A stretch of DNA of 64,000 bases, taken from positions 434,001-498,000 of the forward strand of contig NZ_JBHLWO010000007.1 of NCBI RefSeq assembly GCF_042432805.1. The letters run 5' to 3'. Within the stretch, counting starts at the first letter, position 1. Every line of letters begins with the position of its first letter. The stretch is from Olivibacter oleidegradans (GTDB taxonomy: Bacteria; Bacteroidota; Bacteroidia; Sphingobacteriales; Sphingobacteriaceae). Of this stretch, positions 34,755 through 43,540 are shown piece by piece. The notes under the pieces were generated by a model. It did no database searches, was not told where the DNA came from, and worked only from the letters and a program-made list of their open reading frames with translations. The position numbers were made by a program, and so were the translations under genes.

Positions 34755-36956
34755 ATGCAAGTACACTTCAACAAAGTATTGCCTATTCTCATCCTTTCTC
34801 TTACTTTCGGATTTACCATACTTAAAGCGCAACAGGAAGAACTACTGGAAAATCGCTTTGACGCTCTTTTGCAGAAAGAGAGTATTGGACGGAATATCAA
34901 GAATTTGTCGGCGTATCCCCATCATCTTGGTTCCCCAAGAGGGAAAGAGGTTGCCAACGAAATTTTAAATTGGTTTAAACAATATGGATGGGATGCTCAA
35001 CTGGAAGTTTATCACGTATTATTTCCTACGCCGATTGAGCGACAGCTTGAACTATTGGCGCCAAGCCATTATCAAGCCATATTAAAAGAAATGCCGGTAG
35101 AAGGTGATCCAGTAGCGCATCAAGAGGGGCAGCTGCCAACCTATAATGCGTGGGGTGCGGATGGAGATGTGACCGCACCGCTGGTTTTTGTCAACTATGG
35201 CTTACCAGCCGATTATGAACAACTGGAACGATTAGGGGTGGATGTAAAAGGAAAAATCGTGATAGCAAAATATGGTAATAGCTGGCGTGGAATAAAACCC
35301 AAGATTGCTTATGAGCACGGTGCTGTTGGTTGCATTATTTACTCCGACCCGAAAGAGGACGGCTATTTTCAAGGCGCGGTTTATCCTGAAGGGCCTTTCA
35401 AGAACGAGTATATGGTGCAACGGGGTTCGGTAATGGATATGGTGGTTTATCCAGGGGATCCTTTAACTCCCTGGATTGGTGCAACGAAGGATGCAAAGCG
35501 CTTGACGAAAGAAGAAGCTGCTACCATTTTAAAGATACCGGTGTTACCGATCAGTTATCACGATGCGAAGCCTTTATTGGAAGTCCTCGACGGTCCGGTA
35601 GCTCCAAACGCTTGGCGAGGTGCACTTCCTATAACTTATCGGATCGGCGGTGGGAATCAGAGCAAAGTGCATTTAAAAATTAAGCAAAACTGGGATATTG
35701 TGCCTGCTTATAATGTAATCGCCAAGATCAAAGGCAATGAATTTCCTGACGAGTGGATTATTCGAGGAAATCATCATGATGCTTGGGTCAATGGAGCCGA
35801 TGATCCGGTAGCGGGACTATCCGTTTTATTAGAGGAGGCAAAAGCAATTGGAACCATGGTTAAAAACGGCTTCAAACCGAAACGAACCTTGGTTTACTGT
35901 GCTTGGGATGGAGAAGAACAGTCGCTGCTCGGCTCAACCGAATGGGTAGAACATCATGCAAAAGAATTGAAACAAAAGGCGGTAACCTATATTAATACGG
36001 ATGGAAACGGGCGGGGTTTTTTGAGTGCCGGCGGATCACACGCATTAAAGGATTTGGTAACCGACATAGCAGGTGATGTACAGGATCCATTAACAGGTAA
36101 GTCGATACTCGATCGAAAATTGGCCAACACCGTTATATCGGCGACCTCTCCGCAGCAGAAGCAAAAGTTGCTCGCAAAAAAAGAGTTTGCTTTACAAGCG
36201 TTGGGAACAGGTTCTGATTATTCGGCCTTCTTACAGCATTTAGGAATACCTAGTCTTAATTTTTCTTTTGGAGGAGAAAGTGAAGGGGGGGATTATCATA
36301 GTATTTATGATTCGTATAATCATTATGTCCGATTCAAAGACCCCGATTTCAGTTATGGGCTTGCGCTGGCACAAGTTGCCGGTAGAGCTGTTTTACGATT
36401 ATCCGAGGCTGAGATTTTACCTTTTAGCTTTGATGGCCTGCAAGAAGCAATCAATACGTACGCAAATGAGGTGCAAAAGCTTGGTGAGGATCTTCGTCTG
36501 TTCCATGCTGTTGAAAACCAACTGATAAAAGATTCTTTATATGCCTTGGCAGCCGATCCGAAAGAGCCCTATGTACAACCGATACCAAAAAAATCAGTAC
36601 CCAATTTTTCATTTGCGGGATTGCAAGAAGGTGTTGATAGCTTAAGCAAATCCATTCAAGCGCTTAAAGAGCGGCGGCAAACATTTAAGGGAAACAAAAA
36701 AGCTTTAGCATTGGTAAACAAGCAGCTTTTTCAAGCGGAGAAATCGTTGTTACTGGAAAAGGGATTACCTAGGCGTCCATGGTATAAGCATAGTATTTAT
36801 GCACCGGGATTTTATACCGGTTATGGAGTCAAAACATTGCCCGGCATCCGAGAAGCCCTGGAAGAAGGGCATTATCAAGAGTTTGAAGAGCAGCTACAAT
36901 TACTGATCGGTACGATCCGAAAACTTAAAACCGCGCTTGATCGTATTTTCATATAA
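34755..36956 (+). CDS. M28 family zinc carboxypeptidase with PA domain (glutamate carboxypeptidase II-like)
   Basis: An exported metallopeptidase of 733 residues. A signal peptide ends near TILKAQ. A PA domain (about 125-275; VKGKIVIAKYGNSWRGIKPKIAYEHGAVGCIIYSD) precedes the M28 catalytic core. Zinc-site residues include the His/Asp pair in NHHDAW (about 340-342), Asp in NGADDPVAG, and the E387-E388 pair in WDGEEQSLLGSTEW. A later His is in GGDYHSIYDSYNHY. A C-terminal dimerisation domain (TFR type, about 590-725) is helical and rich in Lys and Gln. It probably removes acidic or other residues from peptides in the periplasm. No partner genes other than the preceding thioredoxin-like gene are seen. 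Confidence 0.92.
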   Translation: MQVHFNKVLPILILSLTFGFTILKAQQEELLENRFDALLQKESIGRNIKNLSAYPHHLGSPRGKEVANEILNWFKQYGWDAQLEVYHVLFPTPIERQLELLAPSHYQAILKEMPVEGDPVAHQEGQLPTYNAWGADGDVTAPLVFVNYGLPADYEQLERLGVDVKGKIVIAKYGNSWRGIKPKIAYEHGAVGCIIYSDPKEDGYFQGAVYPEGPFKNEYMVQRGSVMDMVVYPGDPLTPWIGATKDAKRLTKEEAATILKIPVLPISYHDAKPLLEVLDGPVAPNAWRGALPITYRIGGGNQSKVHLKIKQNWDIVPAYNVIAKIKGNEFPDEWIIRGNHHDAWVNGADDPVAGLSVLLEEAKAIGTMVKNGFKPKRTLVYCAWDGEEQSLLGSTEWVEHHAKELKQKAVTYINTDGNGRGFLSAGGSHALKDLVTDIAGDVQDPLTGKSILDRKLANTVISATSPQQKQKLLAKKEFALQALGTGSDYSAFLQHLGIPSLNFSFGGESEGGDYHSIYDSYNHYVRFKDPDFSYGLALAQVAGRAVLRLSEAEILPFSFDGLQEAINTYANEVQKLGEDLRLFHAVENQLIKDSLYALAADPKEPYVQPIPKKSVPNFSFAGLQEGVDSLSKSIQALKERRQTFKGNKKALALVNKQLFQAEKSLLLEKGLPRRPWYKHSIYAPGFYTGYGVKTLPGIREALEEGHYQEFEEQLQLLIGTIRKLKTALDRIFI

Positions 36957-37124
36957 TGAAACTATTGATATTAAAGAGGGATGTCTAGTCAATTTTTATT
37001 ACACTTGTAAACTACTTTTGTAAGACTTCATTGTTTTTTAATTTTACCATTACCCGCATAACATCATCTTTGGACCAGATTCGTAGCATCTTTGCTGTGT
37101 AAGCATTCAACAAGTAGGTTGTCT

Positions 37125-37170
37125 CCAGGGTGAGTCCAGGTTTTTCCTTAAAAACCTGGACTCACCCTGG
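37125..37170. repeat. perfect 21-bp inverted repeat (long hairpin)
   Basis: The arm at 37125-37145 (starting CCAGGGTGAGTCC, ending in five T) is exactly reverse-complementary to 37150-37170, with only CCTT between. The motif CTGGACTCACC then occurs a second time directly after the right arm, at 37167-37177. It lies in the 371-base gap between the M28 gene and the AraC gene. T and A runs face the loop, so it is not a standard terminator. It may be an interspersed repeat or a strong RNA hairpin. The remaining gap shows no ORF of note. Confidence 0.7.
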
Positions 37171-37299
37171 ACTCACCTCGAAGAAAGACCCTGTCAAAAC
37201 GCTACTTTGTCTTATCCACCTATCCAGTCGTACCTTCCTTTTTCGAATACGTTTGTTCCATTGTCGAGCAAAATGATTAAATCGAAATTCATAATTTTG

Positions 37300-37307
37300 T
37301 ATCTTTG
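37300..37307 (+). promoter_or_regulatory. candidate -7 element for the AraC regulator
   Basis: TATCTTTG matches TAnnTTTG, 20 bases before the ATG at 37328. The start codon is therefore close to the predicted transcription start, with a leader of only about 14 bases. Confidence 0.4.
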
Positions 37308-37327
37308 AATTAATTAACTTATATGCA

Positions 37328-38245
37328 ATGGAGAAAGCGGAGACTTTACAGGAATACTATAGAAGAACGTGTAGAAAAATGCCGCCGGATTTGATAGAAG
37401 GTGGTGGTAATAATGCCCACTTCAATGTCTTAAAACGAAACAATTGTTATGCAAGCTTACATTTTTCCCGCAAGGATTATTACAAAATCTGTTTAACGCT
37501 GGGAAGCGCCATATTGCATACTGATAAAGGCACAATTTCCATTGATAAACCGGCGATTTTCTTTTCTAATACCAATGTGAGATTTGGTTGGGAAAACACA
37601 TCCCCGGCTCAGAAAGGCTATGTTTGCTTGTTTAACGATTTGTTTATTGGTAATGAATTGCGGAAGGCCCTGTCTAATCTATTTAACCTGTTTCGAAATG
37701 ACGTATACTCCTTTATCTTTCTGAGTGAAGAGCAATACGATTTACTATCTCAATATTTTGAATGGATGCTTAAGGAGTATAATAGTGAATTTGTTTACAA
37801 AAAGCAGATCATTGAAGACTTTTTACGATTGATTACTTATACGACAGTTAAATTACGGATGGAACGGGGTGCGTCAGAGAAGCGAATTCCGGATAGCGAC
37901 CTAGTAAATCGATTTTGTGATCTACTGGAAAAGCAATTCCCTATCGAGTCTCCCGATAATGCGCTGGTTCTTAAAAGCCCGGCTGATTATGCACTACAGC
38001 TGCAGGTTCACGTGAATCACTTAAACTACAGTTTGCGTTCCTATTTTGGTAAAACTACCAGCGATCTTATTCAAGAACGAATCTTACAAGAAGCGCTCGA
38101 TTTGTTACAATACAGTCATTGGCGTATTACCGAAATCGCATTCAGCCTAGGTTTTGAGTATCCTCAGCATTTTAATAATTTCTTTAAACGGAAAACCGGT
38201 AAAAGTCCAAGAGAATATCGGAGTCTGCTGTTAAGTGATATTTGA
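37328..38245 (+). CDS. AraC family transcriptional regulator
   Basis: A 305-residue regulator with a cupin-like N-terminal sensing half (residues 25-140, including LTLGSAILHTDKGTISIDKPAIFFS) and a C-terminal AraC double helix-turn-helix (about 215-300). The HTH reads LQLQVHVNHLNYSLRSYFGKTTSDLI in the first helix pair, and WRITEIAFSLGFEYPQHFNNFFKRKTGKSPREYR in the second, the conserved block of the family. It is followed after 81 bases by a drug-efflux-type MFS gene in the same direction. Two identical 11-base repeats lie at its 3' end and just beyond it, so control of that transporter is the likely role. The inducer is unknown. Confidence 0.9.
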   Translation: MEKAETLQEYYRRTCRKMPPDLIEGGGNNAHFNVLKRNNCYASLHFSRKDYYKICLTLGSAILHTDKGTISIDKPAIFFSNTNVRFGWENTSPAQKGYVCLFNDLFIGNELRKALSNLFNLFRNDVYSFIFLSEEQYDLLSQYFEWMLKEYNSEFVYKKQIIEDFLRLITYTTVKLRMERGASEKRIPDSDLVNRFCDLLEKQFPIESPDNALVLKSPADYALQLQVHVNHLNYSLRSYFGKTTSDLIQERILQEALDLLQYSHWRITEIAFSLGFEYPQHFNNFFKRKTGKSPREYRSLLLSDI

Positions 38246-38268
38246 TTTCATTAACTAATATTTGATTT
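38238..38268 (+). promoter_or_regulatory. candidate AraC operator: two direct repeats
   Basis: The 11-mer ATATTTGATTT occurs at 38238-38248 and again at 38258-38268, exactly 20 bases apart, about two helical turns. Direct repeats at this period fit an AraC-type dimer site. They lie upstream of the candidate -7 element at 38297 and overlap the last codons of the AraC gene. Confidence 0.4.
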
Positions 38269-38296
38269 GCTTATTTTTCGATAGCGAATAGTCCGC

Positions 38297-38304
38297 TAGT
38301 TTTG
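38297..38304 (+). promoter_or_regulatory. candidate -7 element for the MFS transporter
   Basis: TAGTTTTG matches TAnnTTTG, 23 bases before the ATG at 38327. Combined with the repeat pair upstream it suggests a separately regulated promoter. Confidence 0.4.
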
Positions 38305-38326
38305 TAATGCTAAAAAACAGGGTATT

Positions 38327-39523
38327 ATGAAGCTATACAATAGCAAATTTGAGAAGATCAGTACGATTTCTACCTTTATTTTAATTCCTCTATCAGGACT
38401 TGTAACCGATGTTTATATTCCATCTTTCCCAGAGATGCAATCGGTTTTTCAAACAAGCGCGGCAGGTATTCAGTTGACGCTTTCTTGCTTTTTGATCAGT
38501 TACGGGATTACCATGTTTGTGGCCGGGAGTGTAGTTGATAGTTTTGGAAGATATCGAATTATATTAGGCGCCTTATTGTTATTTGCATTGAGTAATTTTT
38601 CGATTGCTTATGTGCATAATCTTTACTTCCTTTATGCTATACGCGTTTTACAGGGAATATTGACCGCGCTGATCGTGGTGGCCAAGCGTGCCTTTTTAGT
38701 TGATATCTATACCGGCGAAAAGCTCAAACATTATATGGGGTTGCTGTCGGTGGTCTGGTCGCTCGGCCCCATTACAGCTCCCTTCTTGGGTGGGTACCTG
38801 CAATCTTATTGGGGTTGGACATCTAATTTTATTTTCCTAGGTGTTTATGCTTTGTTTTCTTTTACCTTGGAATATATATTCTGTGGGGAAGCAATGCGTC
38901 AGGCCCAGGCCTTCCGTATGCCTACTATTATTGCAAGTTATCGCAAGGTGTTGGGAACGAAGGAGTTTTCACTAGGGCTCTTCGTGTTGGCAGCAAGTTA
39001 TTCGATGGTCCTGATTTTTGGTATGACGGCTCCTTTTATTATCGAAGAACAATTCCATTTATCATCGGTGGTAACCGGTTATTGTGCGCTCATTTCCGGT
39101 TTAGGCCTTTTTGTAGGAGGTATGTTGGCTAAGCAATTAACCAGTCGTCCGCTGCTAATGAAGTTACGAATCGCTAATTTTTCTGAATGCATGATTGCGC
39201 TATTGATGTTTTTCGTTGGTACGTTGTTTACGAACCTATACGTATTAATGTTATTTGTATTCAGTATGCATGTTTGTGCGGGCTTTATGTACAACGTCTA
39301 TTTCACTTTTTGTTTAACACGTTTTCCGCAAAACGCGGGTATATCCAGTGGTATTACCAGCGGAGGTTCTTATCTCATAACCTCGGTGCTAAGCTATAGC
39401 ACGATTAGTCTGGTAAAAGTGAGTAGCCAAAGTACGCTTGCCATCTGTTATTTTGCAATGGCCGTTGTGACATTTTCACTATTGCAAGTATTGAAAAAGA
39501 TTCGGATGAGTGGGGTAGACTAA
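38327..39523 (+). CDS. MFS drug-efflux transporter (Bcr/CflA-like)
   Basis: A 398-residue inner-membrane transporter with about 12 hydrophobic helices. The N-terminal LIPLSGLVTDVYIPSFPEMQSVF and QLTLSCFLISYGI are the helix-1/2 pattern of the Bcr/CflA drug:proton antiporter group. The loop-2/3 motif A region GSVVDSFGRYRIILGA and the motif-C-like helix VVWSLGPITAPFLGGYL support an exporter. The upstream AraC gene and a repeated operator-like sequence suggest inducible control. The substrate (drug, sulfonamide, amino-acid derivative or siderophore-like) cannot be told from sequence. Confidence 0.85.
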   Translation: MKLYNSKFEKISTISTFILIPLSGLVTDVYIPSFPEMQSVFQTSAAGIQLTLSCFLISYGITMFVAGSVVDSFGRYRIILGALLLFALSNFSIAYVHNLYFLYAIRVLQGILTALIVVAKRAFLVDIYTGEKLKHYMGLLSVVWSLGPITAPFLGGYLQSYWGWTSNFIFLGVYALFSFTLEYIFCGEAMRQAQAFRMPTIIASYRKVLGTKEFSLGLFVLAASYSMVLIFGMTAPFIIEEQFHLSSVVTGYCALISGLGLFVGGMLAKQLTSRPLLMKLRIANFSECMIALLMFFVGTLFTNLYVLMLFVFSMHVCAGFMYNVYFTFCLTRFPQNAGISSGITSGGSYLITSVLSYSTISLVKVSSQSTLAICYFAMAVVTFSLLQVLKKIRMSGVD

Positions 39524-39634
39524 GCATTCAAAGAGATTAATTGCTATCTTGCCATGCTTTTTATCCGCCCATCTAGATGAAGTAGTGTCGGAAAAATGCA
39601 GCGTACTCTCCGGTTGCAAGTAGAAAATCATGCA

Positions 39635-40765
39635 ATGAAGAAGCTATTAAGGATATTAAAATATATGATGGTCGTTATTCTCAGTGTAGCCGTTTTGTTA
39701 GCGATTACGGTTTTTTTTTATATTCGACAAGATAAATTTGGTCAAGCACCTTCGGGTAAGCGACTAGAGCGGATAAAGCAATCACCCAACTACCGAGATG
39801 GACAGTTTCAGAATCTACATTTTACACCAACGATCACCGAAGGATACTCTTTTATCGGTGTACTTTATAAGTTCTTTTTCGGTAAGGATCCGAGAAACCG
39901 ACCGACTGATCCACTTCCTACTGTTAAAACAAACTTACAGCAACTGGACCCGAATGCTAATCTTCTGGTTTGGTTTGGGCATTCTTCCTATTTATTACAG
40001 CTAGACGGCGTACGCTATTTGGTGGATCCGGTATTTTGTGGGAATGCATCACCCGTTCCGGGATCGAATAGAAGTTTTAAAGGAACCGATATCTATACCG
40101 CAGCGGATATGCCATCGGTTGACTATCTCTTGATTACACACGATCACTATGATCATCTTGACTATGAAACGATTGTGGCGTTGAAGGATAAGGTGACTCG
40201 GATAATTTGTGGTTTAGGGGTAGGTGCCCATTTTGAACATTGGGGATATGAAGCCGATAACATTATTGAAAAAGATTGGAATGAAAAGGTTGTCGTTAAT
40301 ACCCAAACAACCTTGCATACCTTGCCTACCCGCCATTTCGCAGGTAGAAGTTTCAGCAGAAACAATACACTTTGGCTCTCATTTTTGTTGGAAACCCCAA
40401 CCAAAAAAATCTATTTGGGCGGTGATAGCGGTTATGATACCCATTTTGCGACGATAGGCAAGCAATTTGGTCCGATTGATTTGGCGATTCTTGACAATGG
40501 ACAATACAACCCCGCCTGGCAAGCGATTCATATGCTTCCGGAAGAAGTTATAAACGCTTCGAAAGACTTAGGAACCAAACGTCTTTTTCCGGTACACTCA
40601 TCAAAATTTGCGCTTTCTCTGCATGCCTGGGACGAACCCTTAAAAAGAATAAGCATACTCGCTGCATCGGAGAAGTTGCCTTTTATTACGCCCATGATAG
40701 GGGAGGTAGTCCGCCTCGATGATCCTGCCCAGACCTTTACAGCATGGTGGAAAGGTGTAAAATAA
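39635..40765 (+). CDS. membrane-anchored MBL-fold metallohydrolase (NAPE-PLD/UlaG-like)
   Basis: A metallo-beta-lactamase-fold hydrolase of the L-ascorbate-6-P lactonase/NAPE-PLD type. I use the ATG at 39635 (MKKLLRILKYMMVVILSVAV), which gives a signal anchor directly at the N-terminus; the frame is open to 39596. The metal-binding motif is THDHYDHLD, with further ligands RHFAGRSFS, LGGDSGYDTHF and the C-terminal FPVHSSKFALSLHAW. The region LVWFGHSSYLLQLDGVRYLVDPVF is typical. NAPE-PLD relatives act on phosphodiester lipids, so a lipid substrate is possible but unproven. It stands alone between the MFS gene and a small gene. Confidence 0.85.
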   Translation: MKKLLRILKYMMVVILSVAVLLAITVFFYIRQDKFGQAPSGKRLERIKQSPNYRDGQFQNLHFTPTITEGYSFIGVLYKFFFGKDPRNRPTDPLPTVKTNLQQLDPNANLLVWFGHSSYLLQLDGVRYLVDPVFCGNASPVPGSNRSFKGTDIYTAADMPSVDYLLITHDHYDHLDYETIVALKDKVTRIICGLGVGAHFEHWGYEADNIIEKDWNEKVVVNTQTTLHTLPTRHFAGRSFSRNNTLWLSFLLETPTKKIYLGGDSGYDTHFATIGKQFGPIDLAILDNGQYNPAWQAIHMLPEEVINASKDLGTKRLFPVHSSKFALSLHAWDEPLKRISILAASEKLPFITPMIGEVVRLDDPAQTFTAWWKGVK

Positions 40766-40841
40766 CCATATTTTATTTTCGCTGAAACATTTCAGTAGGC
40801 GGTTTGTTAAAAGGTAGTTACATTAGTAAAATCACTGAAAA

Positions 40842-41039
40842 ATGGGATTATTTAGAACAATACTACTAGGCGCAGCCGCTTATGGTGCCTATAAATATGC
40901 GACGAAGAAAGATGCAAATGGCCGATCGATGGTGGATGATATTAAAGAGAAGGCACCGGCATGGAAAGAGAAAATAATGCGTTTCAAAGACGATATGGAA
41001 CGGGAACTTAAACATCGAACATCCGGTGAGTATAAGTAA
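40842..41039 (+). CDS. small YtxH-like protein
   Basis: A 65-residue protein that starts MGLFRTILLGAAAYGAYKYATKK, a short hydrophobic helix followed by a charged amphipathic helix (KEKAPAWKEKIMRFKDDMEREL). This layout resembles small YtxH-type or stress-related membrane-tethered proteins common in Bacteroidota. It has no catalytic motif. The stop codon is part of a hairpin that probably terminates both this gene and the convergent TonB receptor gene. Real coding status is likely because of its start context and terminator; function is unknown. Confidence 0.6.
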   Translation: MGLFRTILLGAAAYGAYKYATKKDANGRSMVDDIKEKAPAWKEKIMRFKDDMERELKHRTSGEYK

Positions 41040-41069
41040 CCTTCGTTTAAAAACCGAAGATTACTTATA
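41031..41069. terminator. bidirectional terminator hairpin between convergent genes
   Basis: TATAAGTAACCTTCG (41031-41045) pairs with CGAAGATTACTTATA (41055-41069) with a single mismatch around a 9-base loop. The left arm contains the TAA stop of the small gene. It separates convergent genes, and A/T runs in the loop and arms fit a two-way terminator. Confidence 0.6.
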
Positions 41070-41087
41070 CTGAAAGACAAGCTGCTT

Positions 41088-43433
41088 TTAAAAGTTGTAA
41101 GAGAGATTCATCGTTAGGGTGGCCCCGTTTCCACGAACGTATTCGGCATCAATTGCGCGATATTGGCTAACCACTGGATAGTAGGAGCTGTTTAACAGAT
41201 TCTCTACGCCCATCCCTAGGGAAAACTTGTTGTTGATTCGGTATAAAGCAGAGAGATTAAGCAAGCTGACAGCGTCTACCGGTCCTTCACTGTTAGCATA
41301 TAACCCGTTTGAGCGTGGCTCAAAGCGATTTCTATCGCCCGTATATACCCAATTTAGCTTAAGATCGAACTCAGAGGAAGGACAGAAAGCAATATAAGCC
41401 GTCGCTTTAGGCGGGGCGATGCGAATACCATTCATATATACTTTTGTACCGTCTTCCTGCTCTGATTTGCCTTCTACAAAGGAGTAACTTGCTCCAACCG
41501 TCCATTGCGGACTAAGAAAAGCGTCAGCTGTTACTTCATAACCATATACGCGTTCCGGCTCACGCTGCGGTACCAGGTATCCGCCAACATCAACTAAGTT
41601 CGCGCCAAACTTGGAAGTGCTAATATAGTAAGCAGCCGTAAGGTGAAAAATATCGAAACGACTGCTGATACCCAGCTCATAATTGTTCGTAATAATCGGA
41701 TCCGTCTCGATACTTTCAAGCGTACTTTGCGTAGCCCTACGTAGAATACGTCCCAACTCATTGATGGCGAAGCCCTGCGAAAAGCTAATGAATGGATTTA
41801 AGAAATCGTATTTGTTATAGCGCAAACCAACATTGAACATGGTGGCGTGATACGGGATTTTACCCCCCGATACGGCTATGCTTCCCTCACCATTAGGACC
41901 TGTCGCGATGGTATTGAAATCCTTTACTTTTACATTGGCATTCTCGTAACGCACACCTCCTTTCAGCACCAAATGATTCCATAGGTCTAACTTAAGCTGT
42001 GCATAAGGTGCCAGATTAACCATGTCCATATCCGGGATGTAAACACGGCCATCGGTTAGAATTTGATTTGTTCGGTCGTTTAGCAGATCGAGCCCATAGG
42101 TAAGCTCTGCTTGGAGGTCGTCATGTATAGCCCAAGGTGTATTGAGGTTTAAACGCAAACCCTTTTTAAAAGATTGAATTTTTGTTTGTCCGGGCCCGTA
42201 CCACGCGGTTCCTTGTTCAACATAACGATTCATGGAAACGAAGCGATTATAATAAGCCGTTATATCGAGTGATGTACGGTATGGCAATGCATCGTGGTGA
42301 TAAGAAAGGAAAACGTTATGGTTATAAGGTGTACCCGCCGGTTCACCTGGATCATCTCCTTTGACCCCAATGGAAGGCCTCTCACGGTATTTTCCAACAA
42401 CATTGACATAATCACTGTGCTGAACACTTCTAAACAGATTGTAGGATGCTGTAAGGGCGCTATGCTCATTCGGCTTATAAGCAAGCTTAATAAAGGTGTT
42501 GTAGAGATTATTTTCCCCAAGACCGTCAGCCTGTGCGTTCACTTCGCCTTTAGCATCTTTTAATACACCGGTGTAATTGTATGTTCCACTTACAACATAA
42601 GAGAATTTATCAATCGAGCCTTCGAAGAGCTGTGAAATCCGATAGCCAATCGTATTGGATGGGTGCACTAGATTTCCGCTCGTTCCGATACTGGTCGTTC
42701 CTCCAAAACGTTTTCCCACTGCCGGTGTTTTGGTAATGAAGTTAATGATACCTCCCCCGGAGCCATTGCCGTAAATTGAAGTTGCTCCCTTGATCACTTC
42801 CACACGTTCGATGACAGCTGGGTCAAGCGTACGTATATCCCGGGCCCCATTCATCAAGGGTGTCGATTGTGGAATCCCATCGATAAGCACCAATACCTGC
42901 CGACCACGTAGGGTTTGTCCGCTATTGGTGGCCTTGTTTGTTCCTGTACCTAGTCCCGGAATCGTATTTCCTAAAATAGTAGCTATAGAGGGGTTGACGT
43001 TGGTTTGTTCTTTAACCTCTTGAGCATTGAGAATACTAATAGATGAGGGTACTTCGTCGATACTCTCCGGCTTGCGGCCAGCGGTAATAACCACCTCATT
43101 AAGGGCGATATCCTGACTGAGTATAAACTCAATCTGTGTCGCGGTGTTCGTTGTGAGCTGGACTTCTTTGGTTGTTTCTTTATAGCCTATGTAGCTGGCT
43201 ATCAGCTTGTAATTTCCTTCTGGTAGCGTATTTGTAACAAACTGGCCCCGTTGATCCGTTTTTAAGATGGTTTTTCGAACACCAATGCTGTCAAGGACCT
43301 TAATGGTTACATCTTGTAGCGGCGCACCTTTATCATCAATAATTAATCCTTTTAATATGACCTTTTGCGATTGTGCAAAAGAGAGGGATAGAGTAAGTAG
43401 GCATAAGCTTGCGAAAAGTAGAAGTTGCTTCAT
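41088..43433 (-). CDS. TonB-dependent receptor with CarboxypepD-like domain (siderophore-receptor-like)
   Basis: An outer-membrane receptor of 781 residues using the ATG at 43433 (MKQLLLFASLCLLTLSLSFAQ signal peptide); the frame runs on to 43472 without signal character. A CarboxypepD-like domain (LKGLIIDDKGAPLQDVTIKV) is followed by the TonB-box-like NEVVITAGRKPESIDEVPSS. The plug reads QTLRGRQVLVLIDGIPQSTPL and VEVIKGATSIYGNGSGGGIINFITK, and a 22-strand barrel ends LTMNLSYNF. The plug type is that of siderophore/metal receptors rather than SusC. No SusD partner is adjacent. A candidate -7 element lies 37 bases upstream. The cargo is unknown. Confidence 0.9.
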   Translation of the reverse strand: MKQLLLFASLCLLTLSLSFAQSQKVILKGLIIDDKGAPLQDVTIKVLDSIGVRKTILKTDQRGQFVTNTLPEGNYKLIASYIGYKETTKEVQLTTNTATQIEFILSQDIALNEVVITAGRKPESIDEVPSSISILNAQEVKEQTNVNPSIATILGNTIPGLGTGTNKATNSGQTLRGRQVLVLIDGIPQSTPLMNGARDIRTLDPAVIERVEVIKGATSIYGNGSGGGIINFITKTPAVGKRFGGTTSIGTSGNLVHPSNTIGYRISQLFEGSIDKFSYVVSGTYNYTGVLKDAKGEVNAQADGLGENNLYNTFIKLAYKPNEHSALTASYNLFRSVQHSDYVNVVGKYRERPSIGVKGDDPGEPAGTPYNHNVFLSYHHDALPYRTSLDITAYYNRFVSMNRYVEQGTAWYGPGQTKIQSFKKGLRLNLNTPWAIHDDLQAELTYGLDLLNDRTNQILTDGRVYIPDMDMVNLAPYAQLKLDLWNHLVLKGGVRYENANVKVKDFNTIATGPNGEGSIAVSGGKIPYHATMFNVGLRYNKYDFLNPFISFSQGFAINELGRILRRATQSTLESIETDPIITNNYELGISSRFDIFHLTAAYYISTSKFGANLVDVGGYLVPQREPERVYGYEVTADAFLSPQWTVGASYSFVEGKSEQEDGTKVYMNGIRIAPPKATAYIAFCPSSEFDLKLNWVYTGDRNRFEPRSNGLYANSEGPVDAVSLLNLSALYRINNKFSLGMGVENLLNSSYYPVVSQYRAIDAEYVRGNGATLTMNLSYNF

Positions 43434-43469
43434 TGACGTCTTTTGTAAGATGGCTGAATTTAATCGGCA

Positions 43470-43477
43470 CAAATGTA
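43470..43477 (-). promoter_or_regulatory. candidate -7 element for a TonB receptor gene
   Basis: The minus strand reads TACATTTG (TAnnTTTG match), 37 bases before the ATG at 43433. Its position is downstream of nearly the whole open-frame extension and supports the shorter start. Confidence 0.4.
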
Positions 43478-43540
43478 TAGTTATTTAGACCTATTAAAAA
43501 TAGCAAATTACGGGATGACAATAATATGACAGAATCGGGG

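Noticed and set aside
37125..37177. Possible CRISPR or tandem array at the CTGGACTCACC repeats
   Set aside because: Only a hairpin plus one extra copy is present; there are no regularly spaced repeats, spacers or cas genes.
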